Shown here: positions 50,471-64,000 of the stretch, one piece after another
Numbering within the stretch: the stretch's first letter is position 1
How the letters are laid out: the number at the start of each line of letters is the position of its first letter
Source: Mycogone perniciosa
Taxonomy: Eukaryota > Ascomycota > Sordariomycetes > Hypocreales > Hypocreaceae
Reading direction: 5' to 3'
Assembly (NCBI GenBank): GCA_025331125.1
Contig: JAOALB010000066.1
Span: 1 to 64,000 of the forward strand
Length of the DNA: 64,000 bases
Notes under the pieces: generated by a model
The model's input: the letters and a program-made list of their open reading frames with translations, nothing else
What the model was told of the DNA's origin: nothing
Database searches by the model: none
Program-made: the position numbers and the translations under genes

Positions 50471-53099
50471 GTAGTCCTTTAAAAGAGTTATTAGGGAAAT
50501 ATTTAGAAAGTCTATTTGTTAGAGATTTCCTAAAAAAACTTAAAGAAATATCTATATAGTTATTACTCTTTTATTTCCCTGCTATTTCCTAGTTATAGCG
50601 GTAGCTATATTAATATTATATATTAAGTGCTGCCTTAAAAAAGGATTATTTATTGCCTTTACTAGTGTTTTCCTTTATTATATATTTATATATAATTATA
50701 TTATAAAATATAAAGAAAAGGTAAAAATAGTTATTTAGTTTTATAAATATTATTTTTACTTTCATTATAAAGGAAATAGTAAAGTAATATTTCAGTAATA
50801 TCTTTACTTTTACCCTTTAATTCTTGCCCTTTTTTCATTTTATTTAAGTCATTTAAACCTTTTAGTGTTTTATATAATAAAGACTTTAATTTCTTATCCT
50901 TAAAAGGTCTTTTCTATAATCTATTAATTAATCTCTACTTTTCCTTCCTTTATAATAGTTTAAGCAAAGGGTTAAGTAATTATAAATTACTAGAATTTAT
51001 CTCTTTTAATTAATCTCGGTATATAGACTTTAACCTATTTATATTCTAGGTATTCTTTTACTGCCTTTTAAAGTAATTGTTTTATTTTATTACTATTAAT
51101 AAAAGGTTTATATATAAAGCTCTGTAGATAGATTTCTTTTATTATTTTAATTTTATAAATTAACTAAACATAGGGGTCGGTTTTAATAATTAATTCACTT
51201 AAAATATTAAAAAGCTTTATTAATTCAATAAAGGTTATATTTTACTTAGCTTTACTTTCAGTTTTTCTATAAAAGTAGCTAGAAGTTTTAATTCTTCAAA
51301 GTTATTTATATTTAATTAAAGTATTAATATTCTAAAAAGTTATTTTATAATATTATTTATTTATATTATATTTTGTTATTAAAGATTAGCAACGAAAACC
51401 TTAATTAATTATAAATTAAAGCTTTATTATTTAACTTTAAGCTTTATATTATCTTTAAATGTTCATAGTAGTTTAGATCCTTAAATAAATTTAAGGAACT
51501 GCTTTATAAACTTAAAGTTTTCTTTAATTACTTTACTGCTAATAATAGTTATTAATATAACCATTACTCTTATAATAATATTAGTCACTTTTAATAAATT
51601 CTTTTTATATTACCTTTCTTAAAAGCAAAGGTTTTTAAGTATATTATATAGGCAGGCTAAGCCATTATTTTAATTATTTATAATAAATATTTTACTGCTA
51701 GTCTTTTATACTTATAAAGGTTTAAGTTACAGGGTATAAAGATATTTAATTTATATATAGGCAGATTTAAATTATTTATATAAATTGCATTTAGCAGGTA
51801 TTTTTAATAATAAAGTAGTTATATATATTTTATCTTTCCTAATTTATTTATACTTTTAGTTTAATTTTAAACTAGCCGTATACTATTAACATATTTTAAA
51901 GTTATTTTTATAACTTTTATATTAAATATTAAACCTTTTCTTATACCTTTAATTATATTAAATAACTTTTCTTTTTATTTATAGTGTTTAAAGGCTTAAA
52001 TATAGCCTTTTTTCACGTTTTAAAGGATTTCTAAATAAAGGCTTAAAATCTTTTTATTAAAATTCCAAATGATTAAATTAATATATATTTCCAGAAACTA
52101 TAACCTAAAACTATTATTTAAATATTAAGGCTCATAGGCTATTTACTATATAATAATTGAAAGAGAATTTATATTAATTAATATATTATATTTTATTTAT
52201 TCCTTATTTTTATAGTTTTAGGCAATTAATACTATACTAATATATTATTAATTAATCTTTTTATATTTAATTTATTAATGTAAGCTAATAGTTACTTTTC
52301 AATATTATTAAATATTATACATTTTTCTTTAAACCTTCCTACTATTTCTTTTTACTTTTATTTTATAGTTATTTCCTTTTTATTTCTTTTACTTTTCCTT
52401 TAAATTATTTTATATTTGCCTATAGCATAGCGCTTAATAGCTTTTTAAATTATAGCTGTTTATATTTCTTTATAAACTTTCTAGTTTTTTCTTTATTAAT
52501 AAATACTTTAAATTTTATCTTTATTCTCTTTTATATATATTTTTATATAGACTTTAAAGGAAATAATACTACTTCCTTTATTTAACAGTTATAGTAGTTT
52601 AGCTACCTTTTCTGATAATATTAAATATAACCTTTTAGGCTTACCTTTACCTTTTTTATTAATTGTTAAATTTAAAATTTACTTTACCTTTTATTCCTTT
52701 ATTTATTTTTTATTTCCTTTTACCTTTACTACCTTAAATTTAAGTTTTAACTGCTTTATAAGCTTAAAATAAGCGATTAAAATAATTAAATAAATATTAA
52801 ACGTACCTTTTAGGTTAAGTTTATATATTAAATACCTTACTTTTTCTGCTATTTGAAATAGGCCAGCCCTTTATTTTTAAAGCTTTAAAATCTCTAAGTT
52901 TAAGATATAATATCCTCTTTTTAATTTTAACTATATTCAATCTCCCTTTTTAAATTTTAAAAGGTAATATTCTCTATTATATTAATTTTCCAAAGCTATA
53001 TATATATAAGTAATATTTAATATAACTTCCTTTCAAAAGATAATTTAACTCAATAATTATCTTTAATCCTCCAAATAGTATTATCTATTATTTATTTCA

Positions 53100-55110
53100 A
53101 TTTCTATAAATGATTTACTTTATAATACCTTAATTACTATAATATATAAACTATTAAAGGAGAATTAAAGAGCTATAATAGCGTTTATTTAATATTTATT
53201 TAAATATTTATAGCAGAAAAACTGTAATATCATATCTATAGTTTAATTTCTTCTTTTAAATAATTTATTAATTTATAGGTATTATATAGTTAATATTAAA
53301 AACCTAAATCTAGATACTTCCTATAATATTCACTAAGACTTTAAAAGAAATTTATTATTGCAGTTAAATATAATCTATTAAAGGATTTCTTAATTCACTT
53401 ATATTAATTTTATATAAAGGGCTTTCCTTTAATCTTTAATAGTATATTAATTATTTTTTAATATTAATAAACACATCTTTACGAATTTATTGATTACTGT
53501 TATTAATATATTACAGTAACCTTTTAATAAGTTTAAGTATATAGTAATCCCTATATTAACTATAAAGAGATTTATTATAAGGTTTATTATAATAGTATAA
53601 AAGGGAATATTTCAAGAAAAAAATAAAGACTATTTCTTTTAATACCTTTTATTCGTTTATTTAGTTCTGCCTATATATATTATAATTTACTATTTTCTTA
53701 TTAATTTAATTTATAAGCTTAAAGATTTTAAAGTTTCCAGTTAAATCCTTTTATAGCTATCTGTTTTTAAAGACAGTTTCTAGCTATATATATTGTTTAT
53801 CATTTTATTAATGTAATCCTATAAAATATATAACTATTATTGCCTGTTAAATTTTAAAAGGTATAGTATATTACTAATATAAATAAAAAGCAGAATTTTC
53901 TTTTTCCTTTTTGTATTAAACTATTTAATAATGAACTTTTACTTTAAATCTATTATATATAATATTTATATCTTTACTTTTAACTATCGTATAATACTAA
54001 CTTTAATAAAAGCATATATATATTTATTAAATACTTTATTTTCTTATATTTAATTAAGCTTTTTAAAATTATTAATAAAGCCTTTTTTATAGCTTTTATT
54101 TATTAAAAGCTATAGTATTATATTAATAATTAGATTTACTATTTCAAAGAAATAATATATCCTTAAGTTCAATTCGCTAAACTATTATAATGCAATAATA
54201 ACACTGTTCTTTACCTATATACATTTAATAAATAGTGTTTTTTATTATAGAATATTATATATTATAGTATAATTAATTAAATTTATTATAGTTTTAGTTT
54301 TTTTAATTACTTAAATAAATCCTATTACTTTAAATTCTATAATTAATATTATAGTATACCCTTTTTTAATATTGAATTTTAAATAAAATAGGTTTTAATG
54401 TTAAAGTAAAAACTTATTTATTAATCTTTTATTAAAATCCCTTTTTAAAGTAAAATACTATTCCTTTAATACTTTTTTCTTTTAATATATTAAATTAAAT
54501 AAATAAAGCTTTATTTAAATTAAAATAATCTTATGTTTTGAAATTTATTAATACTTTAATTATATTTTAAAAAGCAGGTATTTTTATATTGATTAAAGTA
54601 AAGTTTATCCTTTATATAAGATCTCTTTTTACTTTTGTTTTAAAAGGTTTAGCTTTATTCTTTATAGCTAAAAGTAACTATATTCTTTTATTTTATAATA
54701 CTTTAATTCTTAATGCAAATTAAAGAATTAAATAATAAAGTTATTTAATTATATTAATTTAAGCTTTTAGCTTTTATAAAGTAATTAAAAAACCTATTCC
54801 TTAAAATACTATTATATTTTCTTTAATATTTATTAGTTTTATTTTACTTACTAAAGATTTAAGAGGTTATACTTATAAATATATTCAAAATAATCTTATT
54901 AAGGATAATGAAATATTTCTTTAAAGTATATTAAATACCTTTCTACTATATCTAAATATATTATAATATTATTAATAAAGTCGACTATAAAATCTGAATA
55001 AAACTAAAAGGTTTTATCTATAAACCTTTATATATAGGCTAAAGAGTTTTTAAAGTTTATTTAAGTAACCTTTAATATTTTTATACCTTTATAGTTAATT
55101 ACTATAAACT
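53100..55110 (-). pseudogene. Family 4 pol remnant: RT to integrase (copy F)
   Basis: The order from right to left is RT (54950-55110), a degraded RNase H interval and the integrase core (about 53100-53600) with TVINKFVKMC at 53466-53512. That order fits Ty3/Gypsy. TAA and TAG codons interrupt all frames. RNase H was not individually recognised. Confidence 0.68.
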
Positions 55111-57652
55111 AGTTTTAATATTTAAGTTTTATGGGAAATTAATGGAAAAAAGACTTTATATTAATTGCTTTAATATATTACTTCCTTTAACCTTATAATA
55201 ATATTTTATTACTTTAATATTAAATATATATTTAAAATACTTATATTATTTAATGCTTTAAACTTAAATATAATCTTCCCTTTTTACTACTATTTGCTAT
55301 TCTCTAAACCATAAATATTGATTTAATAAAAGGTATTAGTTTAGTTCTTTATTTTATATAGCTTTAATTATAAAGTGCATTAAAGGTTATATTCAACAAT
55401 CTTTTATCCTTTTTACCTAAAGGGTAAAGTTATAATAAAATTTTACTTTTCTACTAGTTATTAATCAGCAGGATTCTTATACATTTAGCGGGATTTATTT
55501 TACTTTTCTTAATACCTCTCTATAAGTTAAAAAGGGCTTTTATCAAGCCTTTGATTTAATAGGCCAGATATCTACTTTTTATATAAATATATACTTCATT
55601 TTTAATTTATATCTTTAATATATTACTGGGTGTATTTATCTTTAATTTAAATTATAGCTTTATAAGTTCCTTTTATAGTAAAGGTTTAGTTTCCTGTTAT
55701 TTATTTAAAGGTTTTTAAGGTAGTTTTTACTTGCCTTTTTCTTTTAATACTATTGTAAACAGTAAAAAAACTTTAATTCTTTTTATATATACTATAAATT
55801 AAATACTTTACAGTTATATTATAATTAATATTGATTAATATTCTTATTATTTATTTTATATATCTTAGTTTCTAGGTAGTTTTAATATTTACTTTTTAGA
55901 TATATAAAATCTTTTAATATACTTTAGCTATACAGGATTAAAAAGATAAATATAAAGTAAATCCCTCCTTTTAAGTAATATCCTAATAGTAATAGGGATA
56001 AATATAAATCTTTGAAGGTTTACTATAATATTGTTTCTACTTTTTACTTTTCTTTTAATTTTAAATATTTAAGTTATAATATCTACTAAGACTTATAAAC
56101 TATTAAATACTATAATTAATATATAGCTATAAAAGTTTAAAACTTTTATATTATATAATAATATTAAATCATTGATTATATAATGATTTAATTATGATAT
56201 ATTTTATAATCTATACTATGATTTATATTTTTACTCTATATAGAACTTTAAAAATAAATTCAAAAATAAATATTATAAATTTAATTTATTGCTTTACTTA
56301 TAACTTTGTAATACTATTTAGCTTAATAATTTTTAATTCATGAATTTTAATATTAATAAAAGAAACGTTCTTTATTTATTATTAATTAATTGCTTTTAAG
56401 TTAATATAAATTAACTTTTTCTTTTTTAATTTAGTATATTTATAGATACCTATTTTAATATATATAGAGGTTACTGGTTTATTCAAGCTGGCTTATATAT
56501 AGGTAAGTTTTACTTGAATTATTAAGCTAAATACCTATAATTGTTAGTACACTACTTATAACTTCTATATTACATTATATCCTTTTTTATTAATATACTT
56601 TTATAGTTTTTCCTTTTTTAAAAACATTTCTCTCTACTTTTTATATACCTTTTCATTCGGTTTTTGATTTTTAGTATTTAGTATAAAGAAAACTATATTT
56701 AAGTTACTTTTTTAATTAGCATTAATTTTAAGCTTTTTTAAGTTTAATTAATTAAACTTTTATTTTTTATTTTTATTATTAGGTATTATCAAAAGTATGA
56801 TTTATTTAATATAAAATATTTCCTTTTTTAATAAAGTATAGTTTTTATTAAGGTTAGGCTGTATTTTAAAGAGGTTTATTGCCTTTTTTCTTTATAAGTA
56901 TTTATTAATAGCTTACTTTACTTTACTTTACTGCAGTAAAAGGAGTAGTTTATATTAATTTAAGGCATTTACTATTAGTATTTGTTTTATTTATTTAATA
57001 AATAAGTTTCTTTTTATTTATAATTCAATTCTTTTAGTTATTACCTTAGCTATTAATAAAGCTATTACTTTATTGTTATATTATTATAGTTATTGGAATT
57101 TTCATTAACATAAGGTCTTTTATTTAAACTCTTCCTAGCCTTTATATATATATTGTATTTTAATATTTAGAATTTTTATCATATATTTATCTGCCTATAT
57201 ATTAATACCTTTAACCAAAAAGTAGCTTTTAAAACCTTTTTTAAAAGAACTATTTAACTTCCAAAATATATTTACTAATAGATATATATTTTAGTATTTA
57301 ATTATTTTAACTTTCCTTTTAAGCTTAAACATTTAATACTTAATATGAACTTTTTTTATTATATTTTAAATAGTAAAGGTTTCCTTTTTTAAAGCTAGTA
57401 AAGCTATTTTAATATATATTATAAATTGCTTATTCAAAATACTATATTATATTTATAGTCTGCCTTTTAGTTTATATAATCACAATTATATTCCTTTATT
57501 AATATATTTGAAATATGAATTGAACTCTATATTTCATAATGGCATTTAAATATTTATAATTAAAACCTTTATATATACTTAGCCTTTAAATTTATATTAT
57601 TTATATATATTAATAAATCTTTCAAGTTCTTTTTATATTAATCTAATAAAAA

Positions 57653-60600
57653 AGCGGAATTCTAAAACACTATTAGCCTATACTATATATAAATAAAAAG
57701 CTAAAAGACTAAACGAAATTATTAAAAACGTATTAATATAGTAAAAGCAAATATATAAATTGAATAATTAACTTTATATAATATAATCCCCTTTAAATTA
57801 GCAATATAGTATTATAACTTTTATTTTGCTTATAACCTAACAAATCAATTAATAAAATAATTATAGTGAATTAAAAAGAAATAAATTAGTTATTTAATCT
57901 TTTAGTATAAAGATATTATTCTAGTTTTATTAATATTTTTAACCAGACTTTTTTTAACTTTTAATAAAAATATTATCTTTACCTCTTTCATAATCTTTAA
58001 TATATAGACTACCTTTATTTATATTAAAGCTATTAAAAAAGGATTTAAAAAGGGCCATAATCTAATACTATAAAATTAATATTAATTAAGGAAACTATCT
58101 TTAAAAGAATAGCTAATTCTGTCTTTTTAAATAAATAAATAAAACCTTTCTTTATTTTAAAAAGACTTTTTACTTTAAAGAAATATTCTGGTATAGCCCT
58201 TTTATTAAAGGAATATATCCCTTTTTTACTTAAAAAAAGAATATACTTTTAAAAGCTAATTATTTAAATTAAATAACTTTAATTAAAAGGAAAAAGGGTA
58301 TTTAATTATTAAAAGATTATTTAATTAAAAGTTTAATAATTTATTTTAACTTTAAATAAAAGAATTAAAAGTGAATAAATAAGTTTTAAATATTAAAGTG
58401 CTAGACTTAACCCTTTCCTTAAACTCTTAATTAAAGGAATTATTTAATTATATATTTAACTTAATATTAATACCCTTTAAAACTGCTATAAGAAAGGTAA
58501 AGGAAAAATTAAGTTTTTTAGCGGAAAATAAAGAAATACCTTTTTAACAGTTTCTTTTTTATATTTAGGCTTTTAAAAATATTTGAAGGATAAGGTTATC
58601 TATAAGGATTAACTTTATAAGTGAATCTAATAGTAGAAATATATTTTGGTCTTTAAAACACTATGAATAAAAAATAAAGAATTTTAATAAAAGATTAAAA
58701 AAAGTATTTTACACTATTTATAAAATTAAAGAAATAGAAGATAATTTAAATTTTTATTAAAAAACGTATTAGCTAAAGTAAAATTAAAAAAAAGGTTATA
58801 TATTATTATAAAGAATATAATAAAGAATATTTAAAGTTATATACCATATAGTTTTAAAATCTTTATTGCTATAAGCGTATTAAAATATAATTTATAATAA
58901 ATTAATTACTTTAATATTAATCCTTTTATTAAAGGTTTAATAGAAGAAATTCAAAGGTAATAATACTATACTTTTATAATATTATTAAAGTAATATTATT
59001 AAAGTTACTTTAATTAATAATAGCGTTGAAAGAAATTTAAAAAATTAATTTATATTAAAGTTTAAATACTTTTTTATAACAACATATTTATAAAATTTAA
59101 TATTTAAAAAGTTTATTTTTAAAAATTTATAAAGCTATATTTTAAAATTAAAGCTATATTTAATTTGTGTAAGTTAAAATGGAATTTAATTATAAGAAGA
59201 TAAAAAGAATCATAGTTTAAGTTTATAAAACTAACTATAACGTTATAGTTTAAAGATTAAATAAGTATTTCATTTAAAGAAATTAATAATTTAATAATTT
59301 AGCTTTTTTAATAAAAGCGAAAGGCAATAAATTTAAAACAAAAAGAATATTATTATATTAATACTTGTAGTAATAAATTTAAAGAAAAACCTTTTACTTT
59401 AATAATTACTATTAATAATATTAATGTAATAGATCCTTTATATAATAATATATTAAATATATGCTTTTATTATTATTTAAAGGCGGTTATTAATATAAAA
59501 TACTATTAATATTATATAAATAAAAGCTATTTTCGTTAAAACTATATTAAATTAGCCTATAATGAAGTCTATAAGTTTATAATATATAGTTTTATAGTAA
59601 GAATAATTTAAATAAGCTTATAGAAAATCTTTATTTTATTTTAATTTATTATATAAATTATAACTATTAGAATTTATATATAAAAAATATCAATACTTTA
59701 AGTAAAATCTTTTAGACTTTAAAATAAAGTTTTATTAAATTTAAGTTTTATAAAAAAGATAAAAGTTAACTTTTTTTAATTAAAAAGTAAACATTTATAA
59801 AACTAAACTGTTTAAGATAGTTTATAAAGAAATAAAATATAAAGAGATGTTTTAAATTAAAGTACTATAAAGGTTAAATATAATCCCTGTAAAGGGATTA
59901 ATAATAATTATCATATATTCTATAAATAGAAATTAAATTATTATTAGTAAATAAAATAATAAAAGAATAAAAGGAATTAAAAGAGCTTTTATAAATTTAA
60001 TTAAAATGAATTCTTTAAAAGAACCTTTAAATAAATATAATTAAACTAGCTTAATTAAAAGATTATTTAATTAAACTTTTTTTATTAACCTTATAATTAA
60101 TAAAGGATAACCATATATTTAAATAAGTAATAAAGCAGATAAATGAGTTAAAAAGGAACTTTTACTACTTTAATTAAAGTAATTAATTAAAAAGAAGTAA
60201 TAGTATTTAAACCCAATACCTTTAACCTTAAAGACTATATTATCTAAACCATAATATAATAGAAAAAGTAAAATAAAAAAGGCTAAAAATGGAAAAAATG
60301 TATAAAAGGCAGAATATATTAAAATATTAATTTAAATACTAATTTTAAATAATATAATTAAACTTAAAACTAATACTGTTTTAAATACTATTTTAAAACT
60401 TATAAATAGTTTAACAGCTGATTTAATTGTAAAATTATAAAAGATTATTGAAATATAGGTTTATAAAAAAACTAATTTAACTATTTTTAAGTTTACTTTA
60501 TATTAAATAATATTTATCTTTACCTATAAATAGCTTATAAAGAAAGAACTATTAAAAGAATTCAATATAATAACTACATATATAAAATTAACTATATAAG

Positions 60601-63600
60601 CTATTTAGTTACTATAAAGCTAATCTTTTAAAATTGTAATATTATAGCCTTTATAAATAAAAGGATTTTTAAATAAAAAGTTAATTAATTTTAAAAACTT
60701 AAATACATTACTATTATTAAAGTATACTTTTATAAGCTAAAAAAGCTTAATAGTATATTTATTAAAGTATTTATAAACTTTAAATTAAAAGGAAATATTA
60801 TTTTTAATTAATTAGCTGTAGAATATAATTTAAAGGTAGACCTTTATGAAATAATAAATATTATATTTAATAATAGGTAAATAAATATAATTAAAGAAAC
60901 TATTATTTAAATATATGTAGCTAATATATAAATAATAGCTAGATTTTATATTATGAAAAGAAGTTTTAATAGCTTTTATCTTTAAAATACTCTTTATTTA
61001 AGCGATATAGTTAACTTTTAATTATATATTAAAGAATAAAGGTTTATATATAAGATATAAAATGAGAAATATTTAGTTTAACCATAAAAGCTATTTATTA
61101 AAAATATAAAATCAAAGTATTGTATAATTGAAAATTAAAATCAATTTAAACTTTATATTTAAATATAAAGTTGATAAAATAAAAAAGAGCTTAAAAAACC
61201 TTTAATATACTTTTAAAAAACAGGTTTTATCTTAATTCTTAAAGTATATTAAAGAGCATTTAATTTAATTAATATTAGCTAATAATTTAAAAGATTAAAT
61301 AGAAGTAATAAAGAAAATAGTAAGAAGGTTTAAAGAAATAAAACGTTAAAGGAAAAACCTTTAAAGGAAAATATAAAAATATAAGCTTTAAAATAGCTTT
61401 ATTAAAGACTATTTATATAATAAAATATAATACCTAGTAAAGCAGTAGTATTTTAATTTTGAAAAGGATAGAAAAGAAAATAGTTAATTAGCTATAAGTC
61501 TATATTAAAAAAAGGCTATAAACTATATAAAAACTTATTCTTCTTAATAGAAAAGAAAAATAATGGCGTTTACTTTATTAATTCTCTTATATATATAAAT
61601 AAAGTAATTATTAAAAATACCTTTATTCCTTTAAGCGCCAATTAATTTAATAAAGGTTTTATAGGCTATATAATACTGGTATTATTAGACTTTTTCTTAA
61701 AGTATAATTAAATCCCTTTTAATAAAAAAAGTTAAAATATAATTATATTTATAAGCTTTATTAGCCTTTTAAAATACGATATTCTTTAGTAAATATTATA
61801 AACTTAATAGTATAATTTTAATATATTATTTTATAGGTACTATTTAACTTTATATTTATAGTTTATTAACTATTTTGAAATAATATTGCAGTATAGGGAT
61901 TAAAAATCTATATATAATAATAAAAAGGTATTACTTAAACCTTAACGCTATATTTTAACGTGCTTTTAAAATTTGAATAAAACTTTACTTAATATTAAAC
62001 TATTAAAATATATTATTTTAATAATAGAATTAAGCTTTTATTAAAGGTTAATTAATTTAATAGGATATATATATAATATAAAGAAATAATAATTAATAAT
62101 TAAAATATTATTAAAAATAAATAATAAGAGACTTATGAAACTATTAATAAAGTTTAATCCTTTTTTAATTTAATGAGCTACTATTAATATTAGATTAAAT
62201 ACTTTATTGAAATTATAAAGCCTTTAATTAATCTATTAAAAAGAATATTCTTTGAAAATAAATTAAAAAGTAATAGTAAACTATAAATAAATTTAAAGAA
62301 TGTATTACTTTTATTTTAATATTGGTAAAAAATATAAAAAGGTAATTTTAATAGTTAATGCTAATATAATAGGCTAAAGAGCAGTTTTAATAAAAATTAA
62401 AAAAAGGAAAAGACATTTAATTTAATATAATAGTAAATATTAGCTTTTATTAAAAATAAAATATAATACTATAAAAAAGGAATATAAAGCTTTAGTTTAA
62501 GCCTTTAAAAGGCTATATATTTATATTTATAAACTTTTATTTATATTAAATATAAATATTAAAGTAATTATTCATTAAATACATTATAAGATTAATAAGG
62601 TTTTTAATAGGTATATAATTTAATAAATTAAGTATATTTCTTTTAATTTTATAGTTAAATATATTTTTAAAAAGGAGAATACTATAGCAGATAGATTATT
62701 TTATAAATTAATAACTATTATAAATAAAGTTAAAGTTAAAAAGGAAAGGGATTTAAAAGATTTTATAGATATATATTTAAATATAAATTTATTTATATTG
62801 CTAGGAAAAGAATATAGTAAAAAGCTTTACTATATTATATAAAACCTTTAAGTAATATAAAGACTATTTAATCTTTTAGCTATAAACCTTTAATAATTAA
62901 ACAAGAAAGTAGAAAGATGTTATATAAAAGATAGGAAATTATAGGTTAAACTAATAAAATACTATTACTGGCTTATATTTACTTTTAATACTTTAACTGT
63001 AGAGAAAATAGCTATTTAATTATACTATAATAAAATAAGTTATAAAAGGCAGAAAATAACTTTTTAATTTTTAAAAGAAAAGTACTAATAGATATAAATA
63101 TAAAATAATATATATAAAGCTATTATAATATATCTTTAATATTAAGTCTTTAACTTATACTGCTTTAAAGAAGTAGCTATATTAATAAAATTGATGAAGC
63201 TTATAAAAGAGGTTTACTTTAATATTTAATATATTTTAAGTAATTATAAATTTATTTATTTATTTAAAAGAAAATATAATTTTTAGAAATAAATAAAAAC
63301 AAATTTTATATCAACTTTATTATTTATAGTAATAGTAAAGTTTATTTTTAAATACATTTATTGATTTAATATAATAGTTTAAGCTATTATAAATAAAAGA
63401 CTTAAAATAAAGAGAATATCTTTATAGGTATTAATTAAATTAAAGGTTAGAATTCTTTATATATTAATATATAACTTAAAAGTTAATCTTTTTATAAAAG
63501 TTAATTATTAAGGTTTAATATTAGTATTAATAAGAATAGCTAAATATAGTAAAGAATAATTCTAAAACTTAAATAAAGTAATTATAGTTAGTAAATATAT

Positions 63601-64000
63601 TATAAAAGGTATTATAAAATATTGTATATTGTACCTAAAATTTAATTAAAAAGTAATTTTCCCTTTAAAAGTAAACCTGCCTATTTAGTAATTAATTAAT
63701 TAAAATAAACTCTATATAATGGAAGATTAATTAATAGTATATATTTATATATTAAAAAAGAAAATGGAAAATATAAAAATAATCTAAGTAAAAGTAATAA
63801 TATCTTAATAAATATTAGCTAAAAGAATAAATGCTAAAAGTTAATACTTTTTATAAAAGATAATTAAGCCTCTTTTCTTAAATAGCTTTATTTTACTTTA
63901 TAATATAAAATATTAAAAAACCCTCTTTAAAAATATAAAATTAAAGATATATTAAGTAAATCTTTTTAAAGTTAAATTTTAAATAAAAGTAATAAGGATT
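57653..64000 (+). mobile_element. Family 3 Ty3/Gypsy copy E, cut by the window end
   Basis: The + strand copy of the family also found inverted as copy D. RT is at about 61640-61860 and RNase H at about 62470-62700, followed by ~1.3 kb that should contain integrase but is not readable with certainty. The left limit is where homology with copy D begins (GCGGAATT at 57653). The 3' LTR lies beyond the window. RIP-type changes have destroyed all frames. Confidence 0.75.
61640..62700 (+). pseudogene. Family 3 pol remnant: RT and RNase H (copy E)
   Basis: RT reads ILVLLDFFLKYN-IPFNKKS around 61675-61730 and LLKYDIL near 61760, the mutated form of a fungal Gypsy RT with the LDLFSGYDQ...SRDMTAF and LPQGATNSVAQF boxes. 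RNase H reads KEYKALV-AFKRLYIYIYKLLFILNI and, further on, FNFIVKYIFKKENTIADRLF, from a YGV-FILEIDAN...FDF-V-HVPGKKNTAADGLSR type. The two boxes together define the family. Confidence 0.75.

Larger units (their letters stand above)
50434..57600 (-). mobile_element. Family 4 Ty3/Gypsy copy F
   Basis: On the minus strand, RT motifs are readable near 54950-55110: KNSLAYI-RFIDKTF and then VDFINNIIIYLD, from a KNSPAYVQR...IDDIVIYSD type of reverse transcriptase, with the catalytic Asp codons at 54968-54973 now Asn. Further left, near 53466-53512, integrase reads ILITVINKFVKM (from ILVTVIDRFSKM). At the left end the strand TACCCCTTTTCCC-like (50437-50470) is a purine-rich tract on the minus strand, the likely polypurine tract. 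The RT type differs from families 1-3, so this is a separate family. The right limit, near 57600, is set by the start of copy E and is approximate. Confidence 0.72.

Noticed and set aside
1..64000. CRISPR arrays, tRNA or rRNA genes, prophage or bacterial operons
   Set aside because: No spaced identical repeats, cloverleaf or ribosomal sequence was recognised, and introns, LTR elements and RIP point to a fungal genome.

Overview
The window looks like a repeat compartment of a filamentous ascomycete (Pezizomycotina). Most of it is extremely AT-rich and carries no long open reading frame. Several transposon proteins can still be read through it, with substitutions almost all of the C-to-T or G-to-A kind (Cys and His codons read Tyr, Trp and Gln codons read as stops, YLDD reads YINN). 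That is the signature of repeat-induced point mutation (RIP). The two host-type genes have short spliceosomal introns of about 55-110 bases, as expected for such fungi. The motif TACGGAGTA, which I remember as common in Eurotiomycetes, occurs three times near 45.6-47.0 kb; this is only a weak hint at the class. No bacterial, viral, CRISPR, tRNA or rRNA feature was recognised.

Layout. 1-1326: microsatellite and the 5' end of a minus-strand Ty3/Gypsy element (family 2). 1327-5955: family 1 Gypsy copy A (+), RT core deleted. 5956-8760: island of normal composition holding a three-exon gene (minus) for a bacterial-type ABC substrate-binding-like protein with a frame problem at its start. 8761-13775: AT desert with three copies of a ~75 bp repeat and one short CpG-containing patch. 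14215-20817: complete family 2 chromovirus (minus), with 162 bp LTRs and ACTAG target duplications, inserted in an older repeat. 22480-27773: family 3 Gypsy copy D (minus). 28070-31836: family 1 copy B (+), internally deleted. 31837-44912: family 1 copy C (+), whose 5' LTR is split by a 5.57 kb Tad1-like LINE (31994-37560). 45421-48620: second normal-composition island, with an apparently intact four-exon gene for a fungal seven-helix membrane protein. 50434-57600: family 4 Gypsy copy F (minus). 57653-64000: family 3 copy E (+), cut by the window end.

The mobile elements are all dead by sequence (many stops), yet they give a readable insertion history. Family 2 jumped into a repeat whose unoccupied relative survives at 28.44 kb. 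The LINE jumped into the LTR of copy C with a 14 bp duplication. Two LTRs of family 1 are fused head-to-tail at 31.84 kb. The two gene islands are unmutated because RIP acts on repeats and they are single copy within the window. I did not find a new defence or other multi-gene system; the most informative observations are the nested insertions, the reconstructed gene models (including a 23-base exon followed by a GC-AG intron) and the frame problem in the substrate-binding-like gene.
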